Source of the DNA: Combretum micranthum | Lineage: Eukaryota; Streptophyta; Magnoliopsida; Myrtales; Combretaceae | Length of the DNA stretch: 64,000 nucleotides | Assembly (NCBI GenBank): GCA_024138025.1 | Contig: JAMXBD010000235.1 | Span: forward strand, 682,001 to 746,000 | Direction: 5' to 3' | Shown: in pieces, positions 1 to 11,005 of the stretch | Position numbering within the stretch: the first letter of the stretch is position 1 | Layout of the letters: each line of letters begins with the position of its first letter | The notes under the pieces: generated by a model | The model's input: only the letters and a program-made list of their open reading frames with translations | The model's database searches: none | Told to the model about the DNA's origin: nothing | Translations under genes and position numbers: made by a program

Positions 1-244
1 TGTCATTAACAAAAATCTCGGATTTTCCATTTTTTCGGAAGCTAAAAACGAATTTTTTTTAATTTTCGAATTCAAATTTGAAACCCTTTCTCTTGATGAA
101 AACAACTAAATTTTATACCAATATAAACTACTCCGCGCCTATTTTCAAAATATGTATTTATTTTGTAAAAAACGGGTTTGAAAACGGGTCAAAAATAGAC
201 TTGAAAATACCCCATCGGGCGGCCGGAGATAGGAGACGATGAAC

Positions 245-285
<41 letters not shown>

Positions 286-487
286 GAATTACATTATACT
301 ATATTAATTATCCATATTACATCTATTGTATTTATTTCTATTAAATTGATTTATTTATTTATTTTTTTTTTTAATTTTCATTCCTAGCTTTAATATTTGT
401 AATTTGCAAAAATTCAATTATTTTAATTATGTATATACTAAACTAAGTATTTATTTTGACAAAAAATGTCAAAATGAGATGTCTACA
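1..487 (-). repeat. 3' LTR of the Ogre-like element, partial
   Basis: Nearly identical to 13445-13918. Differences are a longer poly-T run (about 40 Ts near 250-283 against about 24), a few homopolymer-length changes, one extra G and one to three substitutions. It ends in ...GTCTACA directly before the polypurine tract at 488-500. Only the terminal sixth of the LTR is inside the window. Confidence 0.92.
456..477. repeat. Palindrome at the LTR terminus
   Basis: An imperfect palindrome TTTTGACA-AAAAAT-GTCAAAA lies about 10 bp inside the LTR tip. The same sequence occurs at 13886-13908 in the other LTR. It could form a short hairpin in the element RNA. No function is known to me. Confidence 0.6.
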
Positions 488-500
488 GCTGCCCCTCTTT
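488..500 (-). promoter_or_regulatory. Polypurine tract of the Ogre-like element
   Basis: On the minus strand AAAGAGGGGCAGC runs directly into the LTR start TGTAGACATC. This is the expected position and composition for the plus-strand DNA primer of an LTR retrotransposon. Confidence 0.85.
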
Positions 501-532
501 GTGATGAGGTTTGTCAAAACCTTATCACAAAG
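497..532. repeat. 15-bp stem hairpin overlapping the polypurine tract
   Basis: CTTTGTGATGAGGTT at 497-511 pairs with AACCTTATCACAAAG at 518-532, 14 of 15 positions, around a 6-base loop. The stem overlaps the 5' side of the polypurine tract of the minus-strand element. Whether it acts in priming or RNA stability is unknown. Confidence 0.7.
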
Positions 533-954
533 ATAAAGTAGACCTCATTTTGACTTTACCTCGTTTGGAATTCCCCCTTCTTGAGCGGGGTGAGAGCTCT
601 TCATGTTCTGATATGCTCATTGAATCACTTCTTGGGCAAGGATGCTTCATGTACTGAGTCCTTACTTGAAAAGAGGTCGTTTTCTGAGCAGAGATAGAAT
701 TGTTTCTTGAGCAGAGATGAAGTTGTTTCTCGAATAGAAATGATTTATGTTCTTGAAGAGAAGGATGGCGCTCCTCTGAGCTAGCGATCCTTAAGCTTGA
801 AAGCAAAGAAGGAAGGCGCTTCACTAAGCTCGCGATCCTTAAGCTTGAAAAGACTCTTGAAAAGTTTCACATGTTCTACGGATATGCTTCATGTTCTGAA
901 CTGCCTTTTGAATTGGATTGCTTCTTGTGCTAACATTTGTCTCTTATTTGATAC
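533..954 (-). other. Ogre 3' untranslated region, degenerate repeat units
   Basis: Non-coding stretch between the polypurine tract and the main tandem array. It contains diverged copies of the array core (for example CTCTGAGCTAGCGATCC and CACTAAGCTCGCGATCC near 770-835), so the array seems once to have been longer. Open frames here are repeat artefacts. Confidence 0.55.
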
Positions 955-1690
955 AAGCGCGCTCTTTGAGCTGGCATCTAATTTGGATAAGCGCTCCTTG
1001 AGCTAGCATTTGATTTGGTTCAAGCGCGCTCCTTGAGCTGGCATTTGATTTGGATAGACGCTCCTTGAGCTAGCCTATGATATAGATCTGATACAAGTGC
1101 GCTTCTTGAGCTGGCACTTGATTTGGATAAGCGCTCCTTGAGCTAGCATTTGATTTGGTTTAGGCGCGCTCCTTGAGCTGGCACCTGATTTGGATAAGCG
1201 CTCCTTGAGCTAGCATTTGTCTTAGATTTGATTCAAGTACGCTCCTTGAGCTGGCACTTGATGTGGATAGGCGCTCTTGAGCTGGCCTATGATTTGGTTC
1301 AAACGCGCTCCTTGAGCTGGCATTTGATTTAGATGGCGCGCTCCTTGAGCTGGCATCTGATTTGGATAAGCGCTCCTTGAGCTAGCATTTGTCTTAGATT
1401 TGATTCAAGCACGCTCCTTGAGCTGGCACTTGATGTGGATAGGCGCTCCTTGAGCTGGCCTCTGATTTGGTTCAAACGCGCTCCTTGAGCTGGCATTTGA
1501 TTTAGATGGCGCGCTCCTTGAGCTGGCATCTGATTTGGATAAGCGCTCCTTGAGCTAGCATTTGTCTTAGATTTGATTCAAGCACGCTCCTTGAGCTGGC
1601 ACTTGATGTGGATAGGCGCTCCTTGAGCTGGCCTCTGATTTGGTTCAAACGCGCTTCTTGAGCTGGCATTTGATTTGGTTATGCATTCCT
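955..1690 (-). repeat. Satellite-like tandem array in the Ogre 3' region (173-bp higher-order unit)
   Basis: Every 31-39 bp the core CGCTCCTTGAGCTGGCA (or ...AGCTAGCA) recurs, followed by a variable TTTGATTTGG-like tail. Five sub-units together make a higher-order unit that repeats with a period of 173 bp: identical junctions lie at 1328 and 1501, and the previous copy starts about 172 bp earlier with one base deleted. The last two units are nearly identical. Left of about 1150 the order of sub-units becomes irregular. Tandem arrays in the 3' UTR of Tat/Ogre elements are known as seeds of plant satellite DNA. Confidence 0.9.
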
Positions 1691-2417
1691 TGAACTGGAT
1701 CTCATGTCCTGAGATCTTGATTTCCTCATGCTTCGCATGGCTTCTAGAGCTAATTTCCTGAAAAACTTAATTCTAGCAATATATTCATTTTATTATCTTT
1801 TTTTTTTTTTTTTCAAAACTTACCAGATTCTTATAGAAGCTTCTAAACTTGTCAGACCACTTGGTGAAGTCCGCTCATCACTAGGTTTATTCCGTCAGGC
1901 TAGAGCTCTTCACAGTGGCTATCCTTTGAATTGAGTATCTCTGTTTGTCTTTTGATGGTAACTGGATTCTTTTTATGGTCTTGACATCGGAACAATACGG
2001 GAGATGGTTCTTTGTGTCTCCCTTACTTTGCAGCTTGAACTTATCGACTTCTTATGTTATTGGTCTGAAATAGGTATTTCTTTAAGAAAAGATCAAATCT
2101 CAAAGTATTAGAATGTTTTTATAACTTTATCAATTGCTCAAATCTCTCTCTCAGTACACTCATGTTTTAAAAATTTGAGAGATATAAGGATGAAAGAAAG
2201 CTTATCAATTGAAGTGAATGGTCAATGATTGATCTGATGATTGGGGACCACTAGAGATATCTTTTTGTCGATAGATAACAAAAATTAGTCACATAGACAA
2301 AGTAGTCAACACATTTCTGAACTTGATAGAATTTTCATTAATTTCTCAAGAGTAGTACAACTTGACCGCATCAGAATTTACAGGGTCTTTCAAATCGGAC
2401 CATCCACTCTAGTCAAT
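1691..2417 (-). other. Ogre region downstream of integrase, no gene seen
   Basis: AT-rich non-coding sequence between the tandem array and the integrase C-terminus, with a T-rich stretch at 1799-1813. I see no conserved coding motif. An open frame at 1728-1934 has no recognisable content. Confidence 0.5.
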
Positions 2418-3685
2418 TCAGTGCACCACAGGCAACACCCTCTTTACTATATGGTCCTTCGTAATTAGGAGTAAACTTTCCTCTAGGATCTTGAACATTC
2501 GGAGTACTTTTCTCAAGACTAAGTCTCCTTCCTTGAAATTTCTCGGGCGAACTTTCTTATTGAATGCTCGAGCGATTCTTTGCTGGTAAAGCTGACCATG
2601 ATATAGGGCGGTCATCCTCCTTTCATCAATGAGATTTAACTGATCAATCCTTTTTTCACCCATTCAGCTTCATTCAATTCAGTTTCTGCCAATATTCTGA
2701 GTGATGGAATTTCAACTTCAACTGGCAAAACAGCTTCTGTGCCATAGACTAATGAATAGGGGGTTGCCCCTGTTGATACTGATGGATGTTCGTAGGCCAT
2801 GAGTGCAAAGGGTAGCATCTCATGCCAATCTTTGTAAGTGATAGCCATTTTCTCTATTATTTTCCTGATGTTCTTGTTGGCCGCTTCAACTGCCCCATTC
2901 ATCTGAGGTCGATATGGGGTAGAGTTCCGATGTTTGATCCAAAGTTTTGGCACAATTCAGACATTAATTTGTTATTCAAATTGGTACCGTTGTCTGTAAT
3001 GATTGTATCAGGGACTCCATATCTGGCTATGATATCTCTCTTGATGAACTTGACAACTACTCCTTTGGTAACATTAGCATACGAGAATGCTTCAACCCAT
3101 TTAGTAAAATAGTCGATCGCCACTAATATAAATCGTGACCATTTGAGGCTTTTGGCGAAAATTGGTCCTATCATGTCCATACCCCACATTGAGAAGGGCC
3201 AAGGTGAAGATAATGACTGCAATTCTTTGGGAGGAGCATTCATTTTGTTGGAGTATATTTGGCACAAGTGGCAATGTCTCACGTGTTTAATACAATCTGA
3301 TTCCATAGTTATCCAGAAGTAACCCATCCTCATAATCTTTTTAGCTAGCATATATCCATTCATGTGAGGTCCACATATCCCTTCATGGACTTCCCTCATC
3401 AACATATCTGCTTCCGCCTCATCTACGCATCTCAAGAGTAGTATCAAATGATTTTTTGTATAATGTATTACCACTGAGCATGAAATGAACTGCTAAGCGT
3501 CTTAGTGTTCTTCGCTCCTTAGTTGAAGCATTTTCAGGGTATTTGCCATCTTGGAGGAATTCTTTGATATTAGCATACCAGGGATCTTTCCTTGGGACTT
3601 CCTCGGTATTCAAGCAAAATGCCGGTTCTTCCTCAATGCGAACCTTTAAGGGCTGGATCTCAACTCCATCAGTGATTTGAATCAT
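2418..3685 (-). pseudogene. Integrase of the Ogre-like element, frame-broken
   Basis: Integrase inserts the element cDNA into host DNA. In minus-strand order the pieces are: the linker and N-terminal zinc-binding part (3419-3685 and 2899-3474), with the His residues in the VHEGICGPHMNG region and Cys in RHCHLC; the catalytic core, with the first Asp in WGMDMIGP, the second in ITDNGT and the Glu in AVEAANKN (2636-2953); and a C-terminal part with GDLVLRKV (2418-2663). At least three frame changes separate these pieces, so no intact protein can be made. The D, D and E residues are still visible. Flanked upstream by RNase H and downstream by the tandem array, as in Tat elements. Confidence 0.88.
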
Positions 3686-4162
3686 AGATGCTAATGTGGC
3701 TAATGCATCCGAACTGGTTCTGGTTTCTTGGCATATAAGTGAATGATATTTCTTTGAATTTCTGTGCCAATTCTAGTAAATATTGATGATAAGGCACCAA
3801 TTTTGCATCCTTCGTCTTATTCTCCTCGTGTTTGAAAATGATGAGAGAGGAGTCTCCATATACTTCAAGATCATCTATTCCATGTCAAGTGCCATCTTGA
3901 GGCCCATGATGCAAGCCTCGTATTCTGCCACATTATTAGTATAAGGGAAAGTCAATCTTGCTGAAGCGGGTATTGTTTACCATCTGGTGATATTAAGACT
4001 GCCCCAATTCCACATCCGCATACATTAGCTGCTCCATCAAAGTACAACTTCCATTTAGGAGTAACTGTTCTGATTCTTTATCTGCCAGCAATATGCCTTC
4101 ATCCGGGAATTGAGCTTCTCCATCAATCACACTATCTTCAACCGGGTTTTCGGCTAGTTGAT
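3686..4162 (-). pseudogene. Second (aRNH-type) RNase H remnant of the Ogre-like element
   Basis: Between the first RNase H and integrase, no long open frame remains. Short translated pieces still read like an RNase H fold: a strand with ANVCGCGIGAVLIS near 3990-4040, a piece matching the region after the first catalytic Asp, and a later DDLEVYGDSSLIIF near 3850-3880. Tat elements are known to carry an extra RNase H at exactly this place. Several stops and shifts show it is dead. The assignment rests on position plus short motifs. Confidence 0.6.
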
Positions 4163-5760
4163 CTACAGTGCTTGACCTTTAACTGAGTTATTCACATAAG
4201 TGATATCAAATTCTGATAACAACATCTGCCATTTGGAAATTCTCCCAATCAACCCTGGTTTCTGAGCCAAATACTTCAACGGATCATGTTTCGTATAAAG
4301 CTCGATAGAATAATACAATGTATATTGTCTCAGTCTGTGCATGATCCACACCACGGCACAACAGGTTCTTTCCACTTCAGTATACTTCTGTTCTCCTTCA
4401 GTGAATTTCTTACTCAAATAGTAAATAGCCCGTTCTTTCCCATCTTCATCTTTCTGTCCAAGCATACCTCCCATTGATTCAGGAAGTACCGTCAAATATA
4501 GGAAAAGAGGGCGACCAGGTGTTGGTGCTACTAACACTGGTGGATTCATCAGATATTGCTTGATTTCATCAAATGCTTCTTGACAATCTTTATCCCAATC
4601 AATAGCTGCATTTTTCCTCAACAATTGAATAGAGGGCGACATTTGTCGGTTAATTGAGATATAAACCGAGCAATGTAATTCAAGCGTCCCAATATGCCCC
4701 TGACCTCTTTGATCGTCTTCGGGGGAGGTAATTCAAGTATGGCTTTAACTTTATCCGGGTCAACTTCTATTCCTTGTTGACTGACTACGAATCCCAACAA
4801 CTTCCCTGAGGTCACCCCAAATGTACACTTTTCGGGATTCAACTTAAGATGGAATTTCCGTAATCTATCAAATAATTTCCTCAATATTTCCACATGATCC
4901 TCATCTTCCTTAGACTTAGCAATCATATCATCTACATATACTTCGACTTCTTGATGCATCATGTCATGAAACAAGGTGACCATCGCCCTTTGATATGTTG
5001 CCCCGGCGTTTTTAAGGCCGAAAGGCATGACTTTGTAGCAAATGTTCCCCAAGTAGTAATGAAGGTTGTCTTAGTTTTCCTCTTCTGCCATTTTAATCTG
5101 ATTATATCCCGAAAAGCCATCCATGAATGAAAATAGATGGTTTCTAGCCGTATTATCCACCAAGACATCTATGTGAGGTAAGGGGAAATTATCTTTGGGC
5201 GTGGCTTGGTTTAAATCGCGAAAGTCTACACAAACTCTAACCTTTCCATTCTTTTTAAGTACCGGACCACATTAGCCACCCATTCAGGATAATCGGATAC
5301 CTCTATAAAACCGACTTCCAACAATTTCTTTACTTCTTCTTTAATCTTGAGCAAGATATCTGGTCTAAATCGTCTTAATTTTTGCTTCTTTGGTTTGATA
5401 TCTGCTTTAGTTGGTAATTTATGAACCACTATAGAGGTATCCAAACCAGGCATATCTTCGTAGGACCATGCAAACACGTCTAAGTAATCAGTCAATAATC
5501 TTATCAATCTTTCTCGTTGCTCAGCGGATAAGGTGGTGCCTATTTTCAAATTTTTAGGCTCATCTTCAGTTCCAACATTCACTACTTCTGTAGGTTCACT
5601 GATCTCAATTCTGCCTTGTTCATATTTTTGCCAACTTTTCTCTATCCCAGTGTGATCAATGTCATGTTCAACGACTAACTCATTAGGGTTAGAAATGATA
5701 TCAGTATTTTCGTTATCTATCGGCGCAAGATATCTCTTACTTTCACCATTATCATCAGAT
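4163..5760 (-). pseudogene. Reverse transcriptase and RNase H of the Ogre-like element, frame-broken
   Basis: Copies element RNA into DNA. The N-terminal lead (5226-5760) carries PTKADIKPKKQKLRRF and EVGFIEVSDYPEWVANVV, then the frame is lost near 5250. A piece in another frame covers the palm region up to about 4960-5168. The next frame (4618-5052) carries MPFGLKNAGATYQ and the catalytic box YVDDMI near 4930. The RNase H piece (4163-4642) carries the Asp-region LFLYLTV and later HDPLKYL, as in Ty3/gypsy elements. Three or more frame changes are present. The start follows a good 3' splice site at 5761-5762, see the intron entry. Confidence 0.9.
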
Positions 5761-5928
5761 CTGAAAAAAAACAAGGTAAAGAAAGAGAAAAACGAAGAAA
5801 TGTGAGAGAAAAGAGAAAAGAGATGAAAGAAACAAAGAATCTTTATTAATGACTATGATTCATGGAGTACATTTGAGCAATTGATAAAAGAAACAAAACA
5901 TAAAACCCTTCATGAATTCAACCCTTAC
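5761..5928 (-). other. Putative intron between protease and RT of the Ogre-like element
   Basis: On the minus strand a pyrimidine tract CTTGTTTTTTTTCAG ends at 5761, exactly where the RT-side frame becomes recognisable. A GTAAGG donor lies at 5928-5923, giving about 168 nt. The interval holds stops in the reading frames and no conserved motif. Ogre elements are known to have a spliced intron between protease and RT. The acceptor is convincing; the donor is one of several choices. Confidence 0.5.
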
Positions 5929-7046
5929 TCAAAGGTAACCCTAGAGTTATTAAGGGGATAGTGAACCAATTATTCAACTCCCGAACTGGACGGGAGCTGC
6001 AAGAAGGCTCCAGAACCGATGCAGTATCTGGTTTCTGGACATGAGCCGGTTGTGGGAATGTGACTTTGATATCTGGAGACTCGATAGGGGTATTATACCA
6101 TTCTTCTCCTTTCTTCTTTCGGGCTTTCTTTTCATCTCTTCTATCTCAACCGGAGTAGGAACATATCCCAGTCCAAATGTCCCTAAATGTCCCTCTTTTT
6201 GAATCATATTGGCTTCTTCAAAGATTTGTAAACCAAAGTCTTCGGATCCTTCTTCGCCAATATAGGGTATAGCAGTGTCTTTGAAGATAGCATGGTCTTG
6301 TTCTCCTAATACCGTAACGATTTGTCCATTTGTTATAAACTTGACCATCTGATGCAGACTAGACGGTATTGCCCCAGCTGAGTGAATCCAAGGCCTTCCA
6401 AGTAACAAATTGAATGATCTTGGTATGTCTAGAACTTGGAATGGAATAGTAAAGTCTTGTGGGCCAATAGTAACTTCCAAGTCTATTTCTCCTGATATGC
6501 CTCTCTTGATCCATCAAAAGCTCTAACAATAGTAGAACTGGACCGGAGGTTAGATGCATCGATACCAAGTAAGTTCAAAGTAGCCAATGGACAAACATTC
6601 AAAGACGACCCATTATCGATGAGGACTCGGGCTACAATCATTCCATTACATTTGGCCATTATGAATAGGGGCTTCGTGTGTTGAGTGCCTTCTGCTCCCA
6701 ACTCATCAGGTGAGAAAGAGATTTGATCCAAAGCAAATACCGAATTTACTACATGTTCCATTGTTTCAGTAGCAACACCTTCGGGAACCTTGATTTGTTG
6801 GAGTATCTTAAAGAGAGCCTCCCGGTGTTTTTCAGAAGTCATTAACAAACCCATTAAGGATATTTGAGCCGGGACTTTAGCGAGTTGATCAGCAATCTTA
6901 TAGTCACTTATCTTCATAATCTTGGTCAATGCTGTTTTCTCATCAGATTCCTCCTCCTTTTTCTTATCTTTTCTTAGTGGGAAGAATTCCTCTGCTAATG
7001 TTTTCTCTCTTTCGGGCTCTGAAGATTTCCCAAGTTTTCCGACCAT
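5929..7046 (-). pseudogene. Aspartic protease of the Ogre-like element, frame-broken
   Basis: Processes the gag-pol polyprotein. The active-site box is in RVLIDNGSSLNV (about 6605-6635). After FDGSR the frame is lost near 6505-6515 through a one-base change. The protein continues in another frame from about 6500 with EVTIGPQDFTIPFQV and LLGRPWIHSAGA, which are typical of Tat/Ogre proteases. The frame then ends near 5974, close to the proposed intron. The N-terminal lysine- and glutamate-rich part is the linker after gag. Asn replaces the Ser/Thr often seen after the catalytic Asp, which is usual in this lineage. Confidence 0.82.
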
Positions 7047-8624
7047 GGGCCTAGGAACTTGATTAACAGCTTGATAGTTGAACGGGGCGGCTTTATAGTC
7101 TTTCGGTGCAATGGCACATGGAATTGATACCTCATCGATTTCACCTCATATGGGGCTTCTTTCTGCTCTCCTTGACATTGGATAACTATCTTCTTTGGAT
7201 TGGACTGGATCATTCCGATAAAAGGCTCGGGTTCTTCAATCGTGATCATGTTGATCGTGGGCCCATGGTTTGGGAGAGGATTGGTGTTGACATTAGGGGT
7301 CGGGGTTTCAACGAAATCTAGTTGGACCAATTTAGCATCAATGAGGTCTTGAATCTTGTTCCGAAGCCTCCAACAATAGTCAGTAGAATGACCTATTTGC
7401 CCCAAATGATAATCGCATTTTTGCTCGGGGTTATAATATCTGGGTTTGTAGTCTTCTCTAGGTGTTTCAAAGGTGATCAGATTGTCAGCTCTAAGCCGGG
7501 CTAGAACTTGGCTAAGGGGTACGGGAATTTTGGTGAACTGTCTTCTGGTCTATTGAATGGTTGGTTTTGGGATTGTGGTTGTTGTGACGGGTGAAGGGTT
7601 GATTAGTGTTTGGGGTTTGTTGGTAGGTGTAGGATTGAGTAGGTTTAGTGTATGGGGTTGAGCTGACTACACTAACAGTGGTATCCTTCCCTTTGTTATT
7701 GTTGGAGTACTTGAAATTTGTAGCCTTTTTCTCCACGTGGATCCTCCCGGTAATAATGGCACTTTCAATTCTACACCCGGCCAATACTATCTCAGAGAAA
7801 TTAGCAGTAGTGTGTCCAATGAGATGAGTAAAGAAGGTTCTTCTAAAGTATTGATGAAAGTGAATGTCAAATCTTTCTCCGGGATAGGGGTAGATACCAT
7901 AGATGCCATTGATCTCCATCTTTGAGCATATTCCTTAAAGGACTCATCTTTCTTCTTCCTCATATTACTTAAATCCCACATAGAAGGGGCCACTTCAATA
8001 TTGAACTTATATTGATTGTAGAAAGCCCTAGCCAATTTGTCCCAAGTATTAATCTCATCAAGATCCAAATGAGCATACCATGCTAAAGCTGGACCGGTAA
8101 GGCTATCCTGAAAAGTTTGGATCATGAATTGCTCATATTGAGTGTACCGGCTCATCTTCCTCACATAGAGCCTAGTATGCAACTTTGGACAACCAGTACC
8201 ATCATACTTTCAAAGTCGGGAATCTTGAACTTCTCGGGAAAGCTCCCGCTTCGATTGTAGGAAAGCTTGTGATTCCGTTTGATCAAATCCTTCCATTTTC
8301 TCAAAAATTTGAGTTTCTCATTGAATTGAGAAAGAAGCCTTTTCTCCATTTCTTTGTTTTGAGCCTCAATTTCCTTCTTAAACTCAGAAGAATCGTTTCA
8401 CAATGGCTAGTGGTCATGATTAATTACTTGTTCCTCAATAGTTTGACTATCGTTCCTTTCTTTACCCCAGAATGTCCTGCGGTAGTATCTTGAGGGGCCT
8501 TAAGGTTTTGCGTGAGAAGATTCATTTGCTCGGCCATTCGGAATACCATTTGTTCCAAAGTAGTAAGCCTTTGCTCGGACATCGCATTGGAATTACCAGA
8601 ATTATTGTCGTTGTTGCTAGCCAT
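7047..8624 (-). pseudogene. Gag of the Ogre-like element, frame-broken
   Basis: Capsid/nucleocapsid protein. The start is taken as ATG at 8624-8622 (MASNNDNNSGNSNAMSEQRL), followed by a short predicted coiled region. The gag core (retrotrans_gag type) is at 7787-8182: TFQDSLTGPALAWYAHL, then W-D-KLARAFYNQYK and KKKDESFKEYAQRWR. A single zinc knuckle, C-x2-H-x5-H-x4-C spaced as CDYHLGQIGHSTDYC, lies at about 7380-7415. Between these blocks the frame changes near 8160-8180, 8350-8420 and 7790. Usual Ogre gag length fits the 1.6 kb span. Confidence 0.85.
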
Positions 8625-9021
8625 TCTGGATTTAGACCTAGTGATGATCGGACTTCGAACCGGGTCTGACCGTTTAGGAGCTATCTTTTAGAAACTGTAT
8701 GTTCAAAAACAAAATTTCCATAGTTTAGTGAAGAAAATGTAATATTATATATATATTATATGATTCTCAACAAAATGAGCAAACGGTTAGCGGTTAATAT
8801 ATACACAAAAACAAATAAACGGTAGCAAAGAATATACAAGAACATATAGAGACAAGAATATATATATGGAAAAGAAAAACGCATGCGCATGTAAATTGAG
8901 ATGATGATGAAACTTTGTAGCAAAAAACCATTTTATTTCATTAAAGCTGAATTTACTCAAGGAGTCAAATACATGACCTAAACATGACAAAACCGAAAAG
9001 CTAAACAAAGAAAATCTCATC
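8625..9021 (-). other. Spacer between ORF1 and gag of the Ogre-like element
   Basis: AT-rich non-coding sequence with TA-rich microsatellite pieces (8738-8765, 8850-8870). In Ogre elements ORF1 and gag are separated by a comparable leader. No further motif seen. Confidence 0.5.
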
Positions 9022-10413
9022 CTAAACCAAACGCCTAATCTTGCTAGGACACTCTGAATGGTCCTTCAGCTCCTCGATAGTCCTCTTCGCCATAAGTGCT
9101 TGAACCTTGCCTTGAGAACTTTGAACTTCCTCTTCCATCTCTCGATCCTTCTTCTTCATCTCGGGAGCTTGAAATTCCAACTCGTTCACTTTTGCCCTTT
9201 GGTTGAGGATGTATTCTTTAGTGGCTCGGTATTTCTTCGTCTCAGTATTAATGGGGTCTATCATGTAGATCGTCTTGATTTCTCTTGTCTCCCATTTGGC
9301 TTGTATCATCCTAGCTTCTCTCTCTTTGTGCCAAAGGAACACTCGGGTCATCATACTCCATAGTAAACTCCTTTAATGATGGCTTGCTAGTTATATCTTG
9401 AAGTGCTCCATATTGTCTTATCACACAAGCCGGATAATATCCCGTGGACCCGGTCAAACCAATCAAAGGAATTGCCGCATATTCCCTACATTCGGTTATT
9501 GCCGTAGGAGAATGGAACCATTTAGCAACCCAAAGGAAATTGTGAGCTTCTAGATCTTGGAGTAAGTGCACCCATTCATCGGTCCTTGGAAGATCTTGAA
9601 TGCGAACTCTTTCACTAAAGCTTAAAATAAGATCATAACTATCTCTAATGTGGCAAGCTGGACTCAAATTGCTCCCATAATCTCTAGTGTGGCTTGCAAA
9701 CCATATATCAAGAGTGCCATACTAGACTTGAACTTCCCATGCCCTTTTCTTCAAATGGTTGAGAGATCTATTTTGTTCAGCGAGCAAGGCCGGGATATAA
9801 GACTTTCCTGCTAAGAAGGTCCACTAATTCTAATACCGATAGTGGATGAAAAGATCCCCATTCGGGAAGAGGATAGTACCGAATACGGCGCTATAAAGGT
9901 TTGATGCGATTTTGCTCCCATGCTACTACACCTCCACAGAAGATAGGCTTATTGTCCTTGTAACTATTTGGAGATCCAAACCACTTGAATAAATCGAAAG
10001 CCGAATGGAGAACAAATTGCAATTCTTGAGGGCTTTAGACACATCGGTCTTCTTAATTCCTAAAAAGGAGTTGAACAAGTTGATCGGCCCTTTACTAAGT
10101 TGAGGAGCATATATTCCCGCATGAGTTGTGGAGCTTGAAGAAGCCTCGTGTATTCCTCAATAGTGGGACTCAAAGTGTGCTCACCAAGGCAAAAGGCGGC
10201 TTCATCAACATTCCATAAGTAAACCAAGGCCCTAAAAAGATGAATGGGGACCTGGACCTTTGGTAGAGAAAGAATAGGTCCCAAACGGTCTTCAATAAAT
10301 CTTCTTTGTTCTGGCTTGAAAGTTTGTAACCACTTGCTTAAAATGGGCATCGGACTAGTAGGCTCATGAACATGGATCTCGGGAGTAAGACGGGCCCACA
10401 TACTATCTGCCAT
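9022..10413 (-). pseudogene. ORF1 upstream of gag (Ogre extra ORF, plant-mobile-domain-like), frame-broken
   Basis: An additional ORF before gag is a mark of Ogre elements; its function is unknown. The start at 10413 gives MADSMWARLTPEI. Residues near 30-95 (WLQTFKPEQRRFIEDRLGPI, then FRALVYLWNVDEAAF) resemble the aminotransferase-like plant mobile domain. The frame is lost near 10060 and reappears at 9311-9667 (SYDLILSFSERVRIQDL, WVHLLQDLEAHNFLWVAKWF), then shifts again to 9022-9354. That last part is rich in Lys and Glu (EMKKKDREMEEEVQ) and probably forms a coiled coil. Several stops lie in 9668-10059. The domain name is a judgement from pattern only. Confidence 0.72.
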
Positions 10414-10983
10414 TTCTTTATTCTACCTATTACAAAGAGATGTGTTACAACACGGTATATACATTTACATGGTACACTAAACTGAATACAAATACAAAAA
10501 CGAGGTTACAAGGATTTTACAAGACACATTTACATAACGGATTACAAGGAAAAGTTAACTCCTATAAATTCAGCTTTTGTTTTGTAAAGCAATTTTGAAA
10601 AACATTTTGATTAGCCACAAAGCTTGATCATCATCTCCTTCATGTAGTGGATGCAAGAAGGGTGGGTTCTAAAGGTCCCCCAATTAATGGGCCATGGGCC
10701 ACATTAACCGGAGTGGGAGGCTAATTCGTGTCTCGAATGGTGGGTAACCACAACACCCGAGACCTACTGGTGCCTCCCGTCCTAAGTTTACCTAAGGTGG
10801 CCCGGGTTTGACCACATCTAGCACACATTTTTTTTTCAAAAGTAAATATCCCCTCCATAATCTATATAGATAATATCTGCACATAAGCACACGGTTAGCA
10901 CAAATATCTACAAATATACAAGATATTAAAAAAGAAAGCAATTTATATATGAAAAGCATAAAGTGGCTAGCCCTCTAAAAATG
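10414..10983 (-). other. Ogre 5' leader between primer site and ORF1
   Basis: Untranslated leader of the minus-strand element. It includes a GC-richer part around 10660-10810 and an AT-rich part next to the primer site. No coding content seen. Confidence 0.55.
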
Positions 10984-11002
10984 GTCCCCAGTGGAGTCGC
11001 CA
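10984..11002 (-). promoter_or_regulatory. Primer binding site of the Ogre-like element (tRNA-Arg type)
   Basis: On the minus strand, three bases after the LTR end (...GGCTCGACA), comes TGGCGACTCCACTGGGGAC. A site starting TGGCGACTC beside the 5' LTR is typical of Tat/Ogre elements, which are reported to use tRNA-Arg. I infer the tRNA identity from the lineage. Confidence 0.8.
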
Positions 11003-11005
11003 AGC

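Noticed and set aside
1329..1529. Open frame with a repeated QMPAQGA peptide
   Set aside because: Antisense reading of the tandem array; no start context or conservation.
955..1690. CRISPR-like array (17-bp repeats with ~20-bp spacers)
   Set aside because: The spacers are themselves repeated with a 173-bp period, the context is a plant retroelement, and there are no cas genes. It is a tandem satellite-like array.
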